DNA from: Chitinophaga pinensis
GTDB taxonomy: Bacteria; Bacteroidota; Bacteroidia; UBA4408
NCBI GenBank assembly: GCA_945872355.1
Contig: CAMBZU010000003.1
Span: 1-64,000 of the forward strand
Direction: 5' to 3'
DNA length: 64,000 bases
In this document: positions 56,175-64,000 of the stretch, piece after piece
Position numbering within the stretch: position 1 is the first letter of the stretch
Layout: every line of letters starts with the position of its first letter
Position numbers and translations under genes: made by a program
The notes under the pieces: model-generated
Told to the model about the DNA's origin: nothing
The model's database searches: none
What the model saw: the letters and a program-made list of their open reading frames with translations, nothing else

Positions 56175-56837
56175 TTAAAAAATACAGGTCATTCCAAGGC
56201 CGAATATTATATTGATTCTTACGCCATAATTAAAATCAGAAAGTATGTTGTATGAACCACTATTGTTTTCTAAACTTGTTATTTTTCGATTAATATAATT
56301 ATATGATAGTAGTGGTTCAATTAAAAATGATTTCCCTGCTTTAAAAGCATAGCCAATACCTAAATTAGCACCCCAATGCTGACTTTCTATTTTTCTATTT
56401 TCGTAAGTAATTGAATATCTTGTATAATAGTTTAGCGATGGAGCCTCATAAGATTGTTTCCCAATGCCAAGCAAAAACGAACTTGTAATGAAAACTCCTT
56501 TTTTAGTGTAATATCTTATGATGGGGGATATAGATAATTCATGCAAATTTGATTTTACATAATAGACTCCATTGTAGTATGAAGAACCCTCAAATGTAGC
56601 ATATTGAAATCCATAATTAAGGCCCAGGCCTAATACAAATTTTTTAACTTTATAACCATAAAATGGAGCGGCATATAATTGAATTTCTTTTTGATTGCTA
56701 GATAAAGAAGGAACATGATAATTTCCTCCTGCATTAATACCAATATAGTTTCTGGGAGTTTTTTCTGTTTCATTACTTTGCGCAGATAGTTGCAGCATTG
56801 AAATCAAAAGTATCGTGGTAAAAAGTATTTTTTTCAT
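56175..56837 (-). CDS. Outer-membrane beta-barrel protein
   Basis: 220 residues from ATG 56837 (MKKILFTTILLISMLQLSAQ signal peptide). The remainder is alternating beta-strands rich in Tyr and Gly (YIGINAGGNYHV, LGLNYGFQYATF, GANLGIGYAFKAG) and ends FGLGMTCIF. Porin-like Bacteroidota family, function unknown. Convergent with dgkA. Confidence 0.8.
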   Translation of the reverse strand: MKKILFTTILLISMLQLSAQSNETEKTPRNYIGINAGGNYHVPSLSSNQKEIQLYAAPFYGYKVKKFVLGLGLNYGFQYATFEGSSYYNGVYYVKSNLHELSISPIIRYYTKKGVFITSSFLLGIGKQSYEAPSLNYYTRYSITYENRKIESQHWGANLGIGYAFKAGKSFLIEPLLSYNYINRKITSLENNSGSYNILSDFNYGVRINIIFGLGMTCIF

Positions 56838-56864
56838 GATGTTTATGCAAGTAGAGGTTTTACG

Positions 56865-56872
56865 CAAATGTA
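56865..56872 (-). promoter_or_regulatory. Predicted -7 promoter element for the beta-barrel gene
   Basis: Minus-strand TACATTTG, perfect TAnnTTTG, 27 bases before ATG 56837. Confidence 0.5.
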
Positions 56873-57041
56873 AGCTTTGTCTGTTTTTGTAGCAGTAAAA
56901 TAAAATTTTAATTAAGGCTTAAACATCTCATATATGCTAATTGATATTCATTTTCAGCTCATATTGCTATTGAAGCCACATTATGCAATAGGAATTCTTG
57001 ATCTGCAAAATTTTACAATAATATCAATTGCTTATGATTTG

Positions 57042-57197
57042 AGTTTAACCCAGATTACGCATTAGAAATGCGTAAACTATAAAGAAATTGTAAATCAGAT
57101 TTTTACAAATCTGATAACATTTTCTAAATCGGGATTAACCCAACTAAATCAAGTAGTTCGATTTTTTAAATCTCCTATTGATTAATTTGGGTTAAAC
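57042..57197. repeat. MITE-like element with terminal inverted repeats
   Basis: Left end GTTTAACCCAGATTA and right end TAATTTGGGTTAAAC (inverse GTTTAACCCAAATTA) flank about 155 bp. Inside are a hairpin TCAGATTT/AAATCTGA and a further ATTAACCC. Its left 25 bases recur at 53133. It accounts for most of the 430-bp gap between the barrel gene and the LamG gene. Confidence 0.6.
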
Positions 57198-57212
57198 GTA
57201 AATTACATAAAT

Positions 57213-57250
57213 AAAAAAAAGGCAATTAATTAATTATTAATTGCCTTTTT
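57213..57250 (-). terminator. Intrinsic terminator of the LamG cargo gene
   Basis: AAAAGGCAATTAAT / ATTAATTGCCTTTT stem (loop about 5-8 bases) with A- and T-runs on both sides, 20 bases after the gene's stop on the minus strand. Confidence 0.85.
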
Positions 57251-57269
57251 TTTAGAAGAAGAAGGATTG

Positions 57270-58511
57270 TTATTTCACCAATATCTTGCCATTTGAAATG
57301 CTTACAGAGTTACTTAAAAACTCATAAAAATAAATACCTGAAGTAAGCGTATTTTTATTGATGTTAATTTGATTTAAGCCACTTTTAATAGGTGTTGGTT
57401 GGGCATATACTTGTCTGCCTGTTATATCTGAAATTAGAAAGATAGTATTGTTGTAATCTTGATTTGCATTGATTGATAGCACTGCATCATCCATCATAGG
57501 ATTTGGATAAACAGTTACATTCAGCTTGTTATTTGTGTTTTTGATACCAACACTTGTAACAGCATAATTAACACTTGTACTTGAGCATCCATCAAGGTTT
57601 GGATCAGTTGTAAAAGTATAATCTCCGGCAAAAAGTGGTGTGTAATCTATATTTGTTGCACCTGCAATCGGATTACCATTAAAAAACCATTGTCCGTTTG
57701 TAGAAGCTGTTAAAACCAGCCCATTGAAAGTAATGGTTGGTACCGGAGGAACATTGTTAAATGGCACAGAGACATCCCAAGTGTTACCATTCAATGTTGC
57801 ATTGTTGCTGCTTTGAAGATCAGCGCTGCTTGTGCCAGTGCCTTCATTAAAACGCCAATAAGAAACCAATCCAACAGCTGCAGCAGGGTCAATATGTTTG
57901 TTCATATTTGCCATTAATTGAGCAGCAGTAAGGGCACGGTGCCAAATGCGCACTTCATCAATTTTGCCATTGAAAAAACGAGAAGCAGCTTGAACAGGGT
58001 CACTTAATTTACCAATGGTTAGCGGATAATTTGGAGAAGTAACAATACTACCTTGAAAAGCAACCGAGTTTTGTTCTACTCCATTGATAAAAACTTTCAA
58101 ATTTTGGCCATCATAAGAACCTGCAACGTGTGTCCAGGTGCCTAATGTTAGCGTGCTGGCAGGAGAGACAGCTTCTTTCCAACTTGTTGGATTTTGATTT
58201 ACATCTAAACCAGCAATGTTAAATGATAATTCACCAGTGCCTCCACAGCGCAATACAAAGCCACCCTCGCTATTGCTCCAGCCATGCTTGCAAACGATTG
58301 TGTTATTGGCCGAATTAAAAGCCCATGCATTAGAATTAATCCATGCTTCAATTGTTATTGAATCGGTAATGTTTAAGTTGCTTTGCAGTCCTGGACTTGC
58401 GTAGTTGCTAAAGCCATCAAAGGTAATGGAGTTGCTGTTTTCTATGCATACTTGGGCGTTTGCATGTTGCAAAGCAATTGTTAAAAGGGCTAGCGTAAAT
58501 ATTTTTTTCAT
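57270..58511 (-). CDS. T9SS cargo protein with LamG/concanavalin-like domain
   Basis: 413 residues. Signal peptide MKKIFTLALLTIALQHANAQ, a LamG_3-type domain to about residue 215 (SNSITFDGFSNYASP, WTHVAGSYDGQNLKVFINGV, GKIDEVRIWHRALT, YWRFNEGTG), a short Ig-like region (NGQWFFNGNPIAGATN) and a sorting domain (VTVYPNPMMDDAVLSI ... NGKILVK). Probably a surface glycan-binding protein. It is the intact counterpart of the truncated cargo at 34.9 kb. Confidence 0.9.
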   Translation of the reverse strand: MKKIFTLALLTIALQHANAQVCIENSNSITFDGFSNYASPGLQSNLNITDSITIEAWINSNAWAFNSANNTIVCKHGWSNSEGGFVLRCGGTGELSFNIAGLDVNQNPTSWKEAVSPASTLTLGTWTHVAGSYDGQNLKVFINGVEQNSVAFQGSIVTSPNYPLTIGKLSDPVQAASRFFNGKIDEVRIWHRALTAAQLMANMNKHIDPAAAVGLVSYWRFNEGTGTSSADLQSSNNATLNGNTWDVSVPFNNVPPVPTITFNGLVLTASTNGQWFFNGNPIAGATNIDYTPLFAGDYTFTTDPNLDGCSSTSVNYAVTSVGIKNTNNKLNVTVYPNPMMDDAVLSINANQDYNNTIFLISDITGRQVYAQPTPIKSGLNQININKNTLTSGIYFYEFLSNSVSISNGKILVK

Positions 58512-58533
58512 AGTTTATGTGGGATTAAAAAAT

Positions 58534-58541
58534 CAAATTTA
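58534..58541 (-). promoter_or_regulatory. Predicted -7 promoter element for the LamG cargo gene
   Basis: Minus-strand TAAATTTG, perfect TAnnTTTG, 22 bases before the ATG. Confidence 0.5.
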
Positions 58542-58623
58542 GCAAAGAATATTATATGTACTTTAAAAAGTGACTTTATTTTAAGTGTGTTGATAAGGGA
58601 TGCGAGTGGATATGGAAAGGAGG

Positions 58624-58644
58624 ATTGCGGGTCGAGCCCGCAAT
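58624..58644. repeat. Small GC-rich palindrome
   Basis: ATTGCGGG / CCCGCAAT around TCGAG, in a gap otherwise without genes. It looks like a dispersed REP-type palindrome, unrelated in sequence to the RAYT REPs. Confidence 0.6.
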
Positions 58645-58783
58645 GACGGTTAACTTTTATTTTAAAAGAGTCTTTATTAACATAATGATACTCTGCTGGT
58701 GGTTGCTTTAATTAGTAGTGCGGATGAATGTCCTGCCTTCATTTTATTCAGTCTAAACTTCTCGTCCCTTCATTAATGAGCAT

Positions 58784-58812
58784 AAAAAAAAGCAACCTAA
58801 AAAGGTTGCTTT
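58784..58812 (-). terminator. Terminator of tRNA-Leu
   Basis: AGCAACCT / AGGTTGCT stem with a 4-base loop and a T-run on the minus strand, just after the tRNA 3' end. Confidence 0.85.
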
Positions 58813-58821
58813 AATAAACAG

Positions 58822-58903
58822 TGCGGATGAAGGGACTCGAACCCCCACGCCTCACGGCACCAGATCCTAAGTCTGGCGCGGCTGCCAATTACGCCACATC
58901 CGC
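58822..58903 (-). tRNA. tRNA-Leu (anticodon UAG)
   Basis: Minus strand begins GCGGATG and ends CATCCGCA (7-bp acceptor stem plus discriminator A). The anticodon arm is CCAGA-CTTAGGA-TCTGG with anticodon TAG. A long variable arm (TGCCGTGAGGCG region) makes it class II, and GGTTCGAGTCC forms the T arm. CCA is not encoded. Confidence 0.96.
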
Positions 58904-58935
58904 ATTTTACTTTTGGCTTTTGCGCTAAGCGCGCG

Positions 58936-58943
58936 CAAATGTA
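58936..58943 (-). promoter_or_regulatory. Predicted -7 promoter element for tRNA-Leu
   Basis: Minus-strand TACATTTG, perfect TAnnTTTG, 32 bases before the mature tRNA 5' end, followed by a GC-rich stretch GCGCGCGCTTAGCGC. Confidence 0.6.
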
Positions 58944-59007
58944 GCTTTTTTTTATAAAGAAGCAATCAAAAAGTTTTTGCTGAACTGTTTTTGCTGAATT
59001 TTTTTTT

Positions 59008-59089
59008 ATACCGATGTGAAATAAGTAATGGCCCAAATTTGTTTCACGGCATTTGTCCCAAACTTTTTTCCGATCGGCATTTACCAATG
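59008..59089. repeat. MITE-like intergenic repeat, copy C
   Basis: ATACCGATGTGAAATAAG at the left and CCGATCGGCATTTACCAATG at the right (ATACCGAT versus inverted ATGCCGAT). The 82-bp core recurs at 60175-60256 with one substitution. It is followed by another inverted pair ACCAATGT ... ACATTGGT (to about 59133). Confidence 0.8.
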
Positions 59090-59132
59090 TAAGATTTTAA
59101 CTTATTGGCATAATTTATAAATCACATTGGTA

Positions 59133-59558
59133 TTATTTAATTATTTCCCAAGTATGGTCAGCGAGCAACTTTACGGAGGTAATAAATTCATTAAAGCGTG
59201 CCGTTTTACCCCATTGATTTGGACCAATAATGGAAAGTGCTGTTTTGCCATCTTCCTTACGATATAAATGGTAAGTATGGCCAGGCATAGGCTCAAAGCG
59301 CATTTCTGTATTGTATATCTCTTCGCTGATTTCAACTCTTTGTTTGATATCATTCATTTGATTGGCCAACACTTGCATTTGCTCATAAATGTTTTTTACT
59401 TGCATATTGGTTTGCTCTCTCATTGCAGTAAGCGCGCGACTTTTAATTTTGCCACTGTCTTCTGGTTTTATCAATGCGCTTCCTACATGATGCGCATATT
59501 CGAGCAGGCCTGGTAACTCTGCTACTTTATCTTTATCTATTGGGTTTTTTTCCATCAT
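59133..59558 (-). CDS. DUF2452-like protein
   Basis: 141 residues from ATG 59558 (MMEKNPIDKDKVAELPGLL); the first or second Met may be used. The track's TTG start adds a hydrophobic stretch that would overlap the panD promoter region and is not needed. Conserved-looking segments are YAHHVGSALIKPEDSGKIK, QVKNIYEQMQVLANQ and RVEISEEIY, ending VKLLADHTWEI. I recognise the DUF2452 family from these; the function is unknown. It is divergent from panD. Confidence 0.8.
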   Translation of the reverse strand: MMEKNPIDKDKVAELPGLLEYAHHVGSALIKPEDSGKIKSRALTAMREQTNMQVKNIYEQMQVLANQMNDIKQRVEISEEIYNTEMRFEPMPGHTYHLYRKEDGKTALSIIGPNQWGKTARFNEFITSVKLLADHTWEIIK

Positions 59559-59625
59559 TTGTGCAATAAACAGCAATATTACAAAGATGTTTAATTTTTT
59601 GGCTGATGCTAACAAAAACTTTTTC

Positions 59626-59633
59626 TAAATTTG
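59626..59633 (+). promoter_or_regulatory. Predicted -7 promoter element for panD, nearly leaderless
   Basis: TAAATTTG, perfect TAnnTTTG, ending 8 bases before the panD ATG; it lies inside the track's longer ORF. Confidence 0.55.
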
Positions 59634-59641
59634 CGCCCGCA

Positions 59642-59986
59642 ATGGATATACAAGTATTAAAATCGAAAATTCACAGGGCTACGGTTACCGAGGCCAACAT
59701 TGATTATATAGGTTCTATCACTATTGATGAAAACCTTATGGATGCCACTCATTTAATTGAAAACGAGCAAGTGCATGTTTTGAATTATCGTAATGGACAG
59801 CGAATTATTACTTATGTTATAAAAGGTGAGCGAGGTAGTGGTGTAATTTGCTTGAATGGTCCAGCTGCTTTGCAGTTTTCGAAAGATGATGAAGTAATAG
59901 TTATTTCTTACGCCAGTATGGATTTTGAAGCAGCCAAAAGCTTTGTGCCGAAGGTAGTTTTTCCGAATAAGGAGAATGCTATATGA
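59642..59986 (+). CDS. panD: Aspartate 1-decarboxylase
   Basis: 114 residues from ATG 59642 (MDIQVLKSKIHRATVT). Makes beta-alanine for pantothenate/CoA. The autocleavage Gly-Ser that forms the pyruvoyl cofactor is in DYIGSITID, and RNGQRIITYVI and GSGVICLNGPAA are typical. The upstream residues in the track (LTKTFSKFAPA) are promoter sequence. No other pan genes are adjacent. Confidence 0.96.
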   Translation: MDIQVLKSKIHRATVTEANIDYIGSITIDENLMDATHLIENEQVHVLNYRNGQRIITYVIKGERGSGVICLNGPAALQFSKDDEVIVISYASMDFEAAKSFVPKVVFPNKENAI

Positions 59987-60119
59987 TGTGCCAATTTTTC
60001 AATGTGCCAATGTGACAATTGAATTTTGTCTTTAATAATCAGAATTAGGTAATTTGATAATTGTTTGATTAATTTAATCAGTTAATTTTAAAGTGTCCTT
60101 AACCTATAGTTTTTAGAAC

Positions 60120-60307
60120 TAATACCGATTACACTTTCAGTTTAGTCCAATTGCGGCATTACCTTATTTTACTAATACCGATGTGAAATAAGCAATGGCC
60201 CAAATTTGTTTCACGGCATTTGTCCCAAACTTTTTTCCGATCGGCATTTACCAATGCATATTTATTTTTTAGTTGGACTATAAAATAAATGCAATTGTTA
60301 TAATTTG
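60120..60307. repeat. MITE-like intergenic repeat, composite copy B
   Basis: A module starting TAATACCGATTACAC (as in copy A, 46.8 kb) is interrupted at 60173 by a second module starting TAATACCGATGTGAAA and ending ATCGGCATTT (as in copy C, 59.0 kb). The tail AAAATAAATGCAATTG of copy A then resumes. Just upstream (about 59990-60020) are a few ATTGTCAC/ATTGGCAC octamers. No gene lies in 59987-60406. Confidence 0.8.
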
Positions 60308-60308
60308 C

Positions 60309-60375
60309 AATAGGGACAGTAGCAAGCTGCCATGCAGCGCGGATGGCCCGGCCAAAGCAGAGCGAGGGATTGCCC
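60309..60375. other. GC-rich segment sharing GCCCGGCC and GCGAGGGATTG words with 25.4 kb
   Basis: Contains GCAAGCTGCCATGCAGC (small hairpin), GATGGCCCGGCC and AGAGCGAGGGATTG, in a different order from the candidate RNA at 25430-25545. Clearly richer in GC than its surroundings. It may be a degraded relative. Confidence 0.35.
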
Positions 60376-60406
60376 CCATTAATTACCTAATTAATCAATC
60401 AGCTCA

Positions 60407-61063
60407 TTAAATTTCCATTTCAGGAATTTCTCCTTCGATGATTAATTTACCTGCGGTAGCGTTTTTAATTTGCTCAACACTGATGCCTGGTGCGCGCTCT
60501 AAAAGCCTGAATCCGCCTTGTGGTAATACGTTTAATACGGCTAATTCAGTTACTATTTTTTTAACGCATTTGATGCCAGTTAAGGGCAGGGTACAGTTGG
60601 GTAATAATTTTGATTCGCCTGCTTTATTCACGTGTTGCATGGCTACAATAATATTGTCGGCGCTGGCAACTAGGTCCATTGCACCACCCATGCCTTTAAC
60701 CATTTTGCCGGGTATTTTCCAGTTTGCAATATCACCATTTTCAGAAACTTCCATGGCTCCTAAAATAGTAAGGTTTACTTTGCGCGCTCTGATCATACCA
60801 AAGCTTAGCGCTGAATCGAAAAACACGGAGCCTGGCAATGTGGTAATGGTTTGTTTGCCTGCATTAATTAAATCGGCATCTTCTTCGCCCTCAAAAGGGA
60901 AAGGCCCCATGCCTAATAGGCCATTTTCGCTTTGCAATACAACGTTTATTCCTTCGGGAATATAGTTTGCCACCAAGGTTGGAATACCTATTCCTAAGTT
61001 AACATAGTAACCATCTTTTACTTCTCTGGCAATTCTTTTTGCGATTCCGTTTTTATCTAACAT
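60407..61063 (-). CDS. scoB: 3-oxoacid CoA-transferase subunit B
   Basis: 218 residues. Together with subunit A it transfers CoA from succinyl-CoA to acetoacetate (or similar acids). The catalytic Glu is in LQSENGLLGMGP; also GIGIPTLVANYIPEG and GGAMDLVASA. The gene lies after scoA on the same strand but separated by 240 bp of tandem repeat. Confidence 0.94.
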   Translation of the reverse strand: MLDKNGIAKRIAREVKDGYYVNLGIGIPTLVANYIPEGINVVLQSENGLLGMGPFPFEGEEDADLINAGKQTITTLPGSVFFDSALSFGMIRARKVNLTILGAMEVSENGDIANWKIPGKMVKGMGGAMDLVASADNIIVAMQHVNKAGESKLLPNCTLPLTGIKCVKKIVTELAVLNVLPQGGFRLLERAPGISVEQIKNATAGKLIIEGEIPEMEI

Positions 61064-61104
61064 ACCTTATTGATTAGCTAATTAGCTAATTGATTGATTA
61101 GCTA

Positions 61105-61310
61105 ATTGTTTTATTTATATATTTTTTGAAATTACTTGACATTAATTTCTGTTTTCTTTTTTAATTTAATTTTTCATCAGCTAATTCGCTCATCAGCTCA
61201 TCAGCTAATTGTTTTATTCATATATTTTTTGAAATAACTTGACATTAATTTCTGTTTTCTTTTTTAATTTAATTTTTCATCAGCTAATTCGCTCATCAGC
61301 TTATCAGCTC
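61105..61310. repeat. 103-bp tandem duplication between scoA and scoB
   Basis: Copies 61105-61207 and 61208-61310 are nearly identical. Each unit has a T-rich half (CTTGACATTAATTTCTG) and an AGCT-octamer half (AGCTAATTCGCTCATCAGCT). The array reaches into the end of scoA, whose last codons and stop (ATGAGCTGA on the minus strand) are octamer sequence. Confidence 0.9.
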
Positions 61311-62017
61311 ATCTTCCTGGTAGTTCTTTGCTCAATTCTTTTTTCATATTGTTGGCCTTGAAAGATGCGGTGTATATAAATACCGGGAGTGTGAATAAAG
61401 TTTGGATCTAACTCACCTACTTCAACCAATTCTTCGACCTCTGCAATGGTTATTTTACCTCCAATGGCCATGGCATGATTAAAGTTCATTGCTGTTTGTC
61501 GAAATACTAAATTGCCTGCTGTGTCTCCTTTCCAAGCTTTTACCAAGGCAAAATCTGCTTCGAAAGCATACTCTAATAGGTATTCTTTTTCTATCCCATT
61601 AAAAGTAAATTTACGACTTTCTTTACCTATTGCAACTTCAGTTCCAACACCTGCAGGGGTATAAATGGCAGGCATACCATAGCCAGCAGCCATGCAACGT
61701 GTGGCTAAAGTGCCCTGTGGAACTAAATCCACTTCTAACTCACCACTTAGCATTTGGCGTTCGAACTCTGCGTTTTCGCCAACATAGGAGGAAATCATTT
61801 TTTTGATTTGTTTGTTTTGGAGCAGCAATCCCAGTCCAAAGTCGTCGACACCCGCATTGTTGCTAATACAAGTTAGATTTTTAATTCCTTTTTTTACTAA
61901 TGCTGCAATTAAGTTTTCGGGAATGCCACAGAGCCCAAATCCGCCTACCATTAAGGTCATGTTATCTTGAATGTCAGCAATGGCTTCATCTACATTTTTT
62001 ACAGTTTTATTAATCAT
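61304..62017 (-). CDS. scoA: 3-oxoacid CoA-transferase subunit A
   Basis: 237 residues. Family motifs: [16 protein letters not shown] (CoA-binding region), [14 protein letters not shown] and [23 protein letters not shown]. The C-terminus EQRTTRKMS ends inside the intergenic repeat. It starts 28 bases after the PBP1A gene stop and may be co-transcribed. Confidence 0.94.
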   Translation of the reverse strand: MINKTVKNVDEAIADIQDNMTLMVGGFGLCGIPENLIAALVKKGIKNLTCISNNAGVDDFGLGLLLQNKQIKKMISSYVGENAEFERQMLSGELEVDLVPQGTLATRCMAAGYGMPAIYTPAGVGTEVAIGKESRKFTFNGIEKEYLLEYAFEADFALVKAWKGDTAGNLVFRQTAMNFNHAMAIGGKITIAEVEELVEVGELDPNFIHTPGIYIHRIFQGQQYEKRIEQRTTRKMS

Positions 62018-62045
62018 AATACTTTTTAATTATTTCAAACAATTA

Positions 62046-64000
62046 TTAAAAATCTTCACCAAATTCAATACTTTCTCCTTGTTCTTTGTCTTCGTTGTAT
62101 TTTGTGCAATCGAGTTCAATTTTAAGGTCTAAGCCTTCAGGTTTTTCAAAGTCATTTTGAGTAACCTTGAGTGATTTGTCGGCATAAACTTTTTTCATGT
62201 ATAAACCCCAAATAGGCAGCGCCATTGAAGCTCCTTGACCTAAATCGGTGCTTCGGAAATGGGCGCTACGATCTTCACAGCCTACCCAAACACCGCTTAC
62301 TAAATCAGGAGTGATACCCATAAACCATCCATCAGAATTATTTTGCGTGGTCCCTGTTTTCCCTGCAATAGGAGCAGTTAGTCCATATCTGAATCTTAAT
62401 CTTGATCCAGTTCCATGGTCAACAACACCTTTCATTAAGTTGATTGTAAGATAAGCTGTTTCTTTACTGATGGCTTCAACACTGCGTGGCATAAAGTCTT
62501 CGATTACATTGCCATTTTTATCTTCGATGCGTGTAATAAAAGTTGGTTCAACCCACACCCCTTGATTGGCAAAAGTACTGTTTGCACCTACCATTTCGTA
62601 AACAGAAATATCTGCAGTTCCTAAGCATAAAGAAGGTACAGCTTCGAGTGGACTTTCGATACCTAACTTACGCGCTAAATCTACCACAGCTTGCGGGCCA
62701 AACTGTTTCATTACATAAGCAGTTATAGAATTTACAGAAAGCGCTAAGCCTTTTTTTAAGGTCATCATGCCACCGTATTTACCATCAGAATTTTTAGGAC
62801 TCCAACTTCCGCCTTCCGGTAAATCAAAGGTTACAGGAATGTTGGGCACTTGATAGCATGGACTCCATTGCTCTTGCATGGCTAAAGTATAAACAAAAGG
62901 TTTAAATGTTGAGCCCACCTGTCGTTTTCCTTGACGCACATGGTCATACTTAAAGTTTCGATAATTAATGCCACCAACCCAAGCGCGAATATATCCCGAG
63001 CTTGGCTCCATGCTCATGAAACCGGTTTGCAAAAAGTATTTGCAATAGCGCATACTGTCCCAAGGAGTGATAATTGTATCGAAATCTCCTTTCCATGAAA
63101 AAAGTTTTGTTTCTACAGGTTTCATGAAAGTAGCTTTAATTTCGTTATCGCTCAAACCTCTTTCTTTGAGCGTTCTGTAGCGGTCACTGCGTTTCATAGT
63201 TTGCGTTAGCAGTTTTTCAACTTCTGTATCGTTCATGTTATAAAAGGGTGCATTTTTTTTACCTTTCCAATGTGTAAAGAATTTCCCTTGAAGCTCTGTA
63301 AGCCATTCCTGCACAGCTTCTTCGGCATAGCGTTGCATTTTACTGTTTATGGTTACGTATATTTTTAATCCATCTTTGTATAAATTGTATTTACTACCAT
63401 CAGGCTTATTATGCTCCTTGCACCACTTTTTCATATAGTCGCGCAAGTATTCTCTAAAGTAGGTGGCGATACCTTCGTTTTGATCTTCGGAGGTGAATTT
63501 AATTTTAAGCGGAATTTTTTTATATTTTTCGCATTGCTCATTAGTAATATAGTGGTACTTTTCCATTTGGTTGAGCACTACATTTCTTCTATTTACTGCA
63601 TTTTCTGGTTTGCGTTTAGGGTTAAAAAGGGATGGGTTTTTAGCCATTCCAACAAGCATGGCAGCCTGTTCAATTTTAAGTGAATCGGGTGTTGTGTCAA
63701 AATAAATACGTGCAGCAGACTTAATACCTACTGCATTATTAATAAAGTCGAATTTATTAAGATACATGGAAATGATTTCATTTTTGGTATAGTTTTTTTC
63801 CAATTTTACAGCAATGATCCATTCTTTAAATTTTCGCAATACCAATTCAACTTTATTAAGGTTTTCTCTTGGAAAAAGCATTTTAGCTAATTGTTGTGTG
63901 ATTGTACTTCCTCCTCCGCTGCTTTCTCTGCCGCTTAAAGCGCCACTTACGGCTCTTCCCAATGCTCTTACATCTACACCGCTATGGGTGTAAAAACGAG
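62046..64000 (-). CDS. Penicillin-binding protein 1A (bifunctional transglycosylase/transpeptidase), 5' end outside the window
   Basis: The frame continues past the track's TTG start to the window edge (RFYTHSGVDVRALGRA), so the gene is partial. The remaining N-terminal part is the GT51 glycosyltransferase (GGGSTITQQLAKMLFPRE). The transpeptidase has SxxK in GSTFKPFVYTLAM, SxN in LALSVNSIT, and KTG in IAGKTGTTQNNSDGWFMG. The C-terminus is acidic. It polymerises and crosslinks peptidoglycan at the inner membrane. Confidence 0.95.
   Translation of the reverse strand, partial: RFYTHSGVDVRALGRAVSGALSGRESSGGGSTITQQLAKMLFPRENLNKVELVLRKFKEWIIAVKLEKNYTKNEIISMYLNKFDFINNAVGIKSAARIYFDTTPDSLKIEQAAMLVGMAKNPSLFNPKRKPENAVNRRNVVLNQMEKYHYITNEQCEKYKKIPLKIKFTSEDQNEGIATYFREYLRDYMKKWCKEHNKPDGSKYNLYKDGLKIYVTINSKMQRYAEEAVQEWLTELQGKFFTHWKGKKNAPFYNMNDTEVEKLLTQTMKRSDRYRTLKERGLSDNEIKATFMKPVETKLFSWKGDFDTIITPWDSMRYCKYFLQTGFMSMEPSSGYIRAWVGGINYRNFKYDHVRQGKRQVGSTFKPFVYTLAMQEQWSPCYQVPNIPVTFDLPEGGSWSPKNSDGKYGGMMTLKKGLALSVNSITAYVMKQFGPQAVVDLARKLGIESPLEAVPSLCLGTADISVYEMVGANSTFANQGVWVEPTFITRIEDKNGNVIEDFMPRSVEAISKETAYLTINLMKGVVDHGTGSRLRFRYGLTAPIAGKTGTTQNNSDGWFMGITPDLVSGVWVGCEDRSAHFRSTDLGQGASMALPIWGLYMKKVYADKSLKVTQNDFEKPEGLDLKIELDCTKYNEDKEQGESIEFGEDF

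Noticed and set aside
58717-58730. AGTGCGGATGAA matches the 3' edge of tRNA-Leu and might be an attachment-site duplicate
   Set aside because: Only about 12 bases agree, there is no integrase gene, and no island boundary is visible.
58797-59087. 96-residue minus-strand ORF in the track
   Set aside because: It contains the whole tRNA-Leu gene and its promoter; the C-terminal half is tRNA sequence read as protein.
61105-61310. Possible CRISPR or att site
   Set aside because: Two long near-identical tandem copies without spacers; no integrase or cas genes.

Overview
The window is AT-rich bacterial DNA from a member of the Bacteroidota. The evidence is a type IX secretion (T9SS) and gliding gene set (gldJ, a porP/sprF homologue, porU, porV), several secreted proteins with the T9SS C-terminal sorting domain, the LpxC-FabZ fusion typical of the phylum, and many promoters with the Bacteroidota -7 element TAnnTTTG. 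I cannot place it below phylum with confidence; a Chitinophagales- or Sphingobacteriales-like organism is a guess.

Layout. 1-2.9 kb: end of a YifB/ComM gene, then a minus-strand group of a methyltransferase without a normal start codon, ispD and queA. 3.0-3.4 kb: an intergenic array of octamer-period repeats. 3.4-8.6 kb: HD phosphohydrolase, lpxD, lpxC/fabZ, lpxA and an ABC ATPase, a lipid A operon. 8.9-14 kb: S41 protease, lepA and murF. 14-22.6 kb: the T9SS block gldJ-porP on minus and porU-porV-ispF on plus. 22.9-25.6 kb: an accessory stretch with an orphan sorting-domain fragment, an outer-membrane protein, a REP-associated tyrosine transposase (RAYT) broken by an in-frame TAA, its REP palindromes, a 251-bp duplicate of its 5' part, and a possible structured RNA. 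25.6-34.6 kb: TM2 protein, superoxide dismutase, rRNA m5C methyltransferase, SIMPL protein, acyl-CoA carboxylase, and a 1307-residue propeller/adenylate cyclase/HD sensor. 34.7-44.6 kb: remains of a T9SS cargo gene and a giant 2943-residue repetitive T9SS cargo protein. 44.9-49.3 kb: typA, a ClC channel, xseB and an MmcQ/YjbR protein. 49.3-52.8 kb: two T9SS cargo genes, the second a DUF4465-like protein behind a clear cobalamin riboswitch. 52.8-59 kb: cold-shock protein, flavoprotein, rhomboid protease, diacylglycerol kinase, a beta-barrel protein, a LamG cargo protein and tRNA-Leu(UAG). 59-64 kb: a DUF2452-like gene and panD between near-identical intergenic repeats, the CoA-transferase pair scoA/scoB separated by a 103-bp tandem duplication, and a penicillin-binding protein 1A that runs off the window.

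The genes fit together mainly around the envelope: lipid A and peptidoglycan synthesis, T9SS machinery, and six intact or decayed T9SS cargo genes that this machinery would export. The most unusual items are the B12-riboswitch-controlled T9SS cargo, the RAYT whose stop codon is shared by a second copy, the cyclase-HD fusion, and a rich set of small intergenic repeat families, some mosaic and some with terminal inverted repeats.
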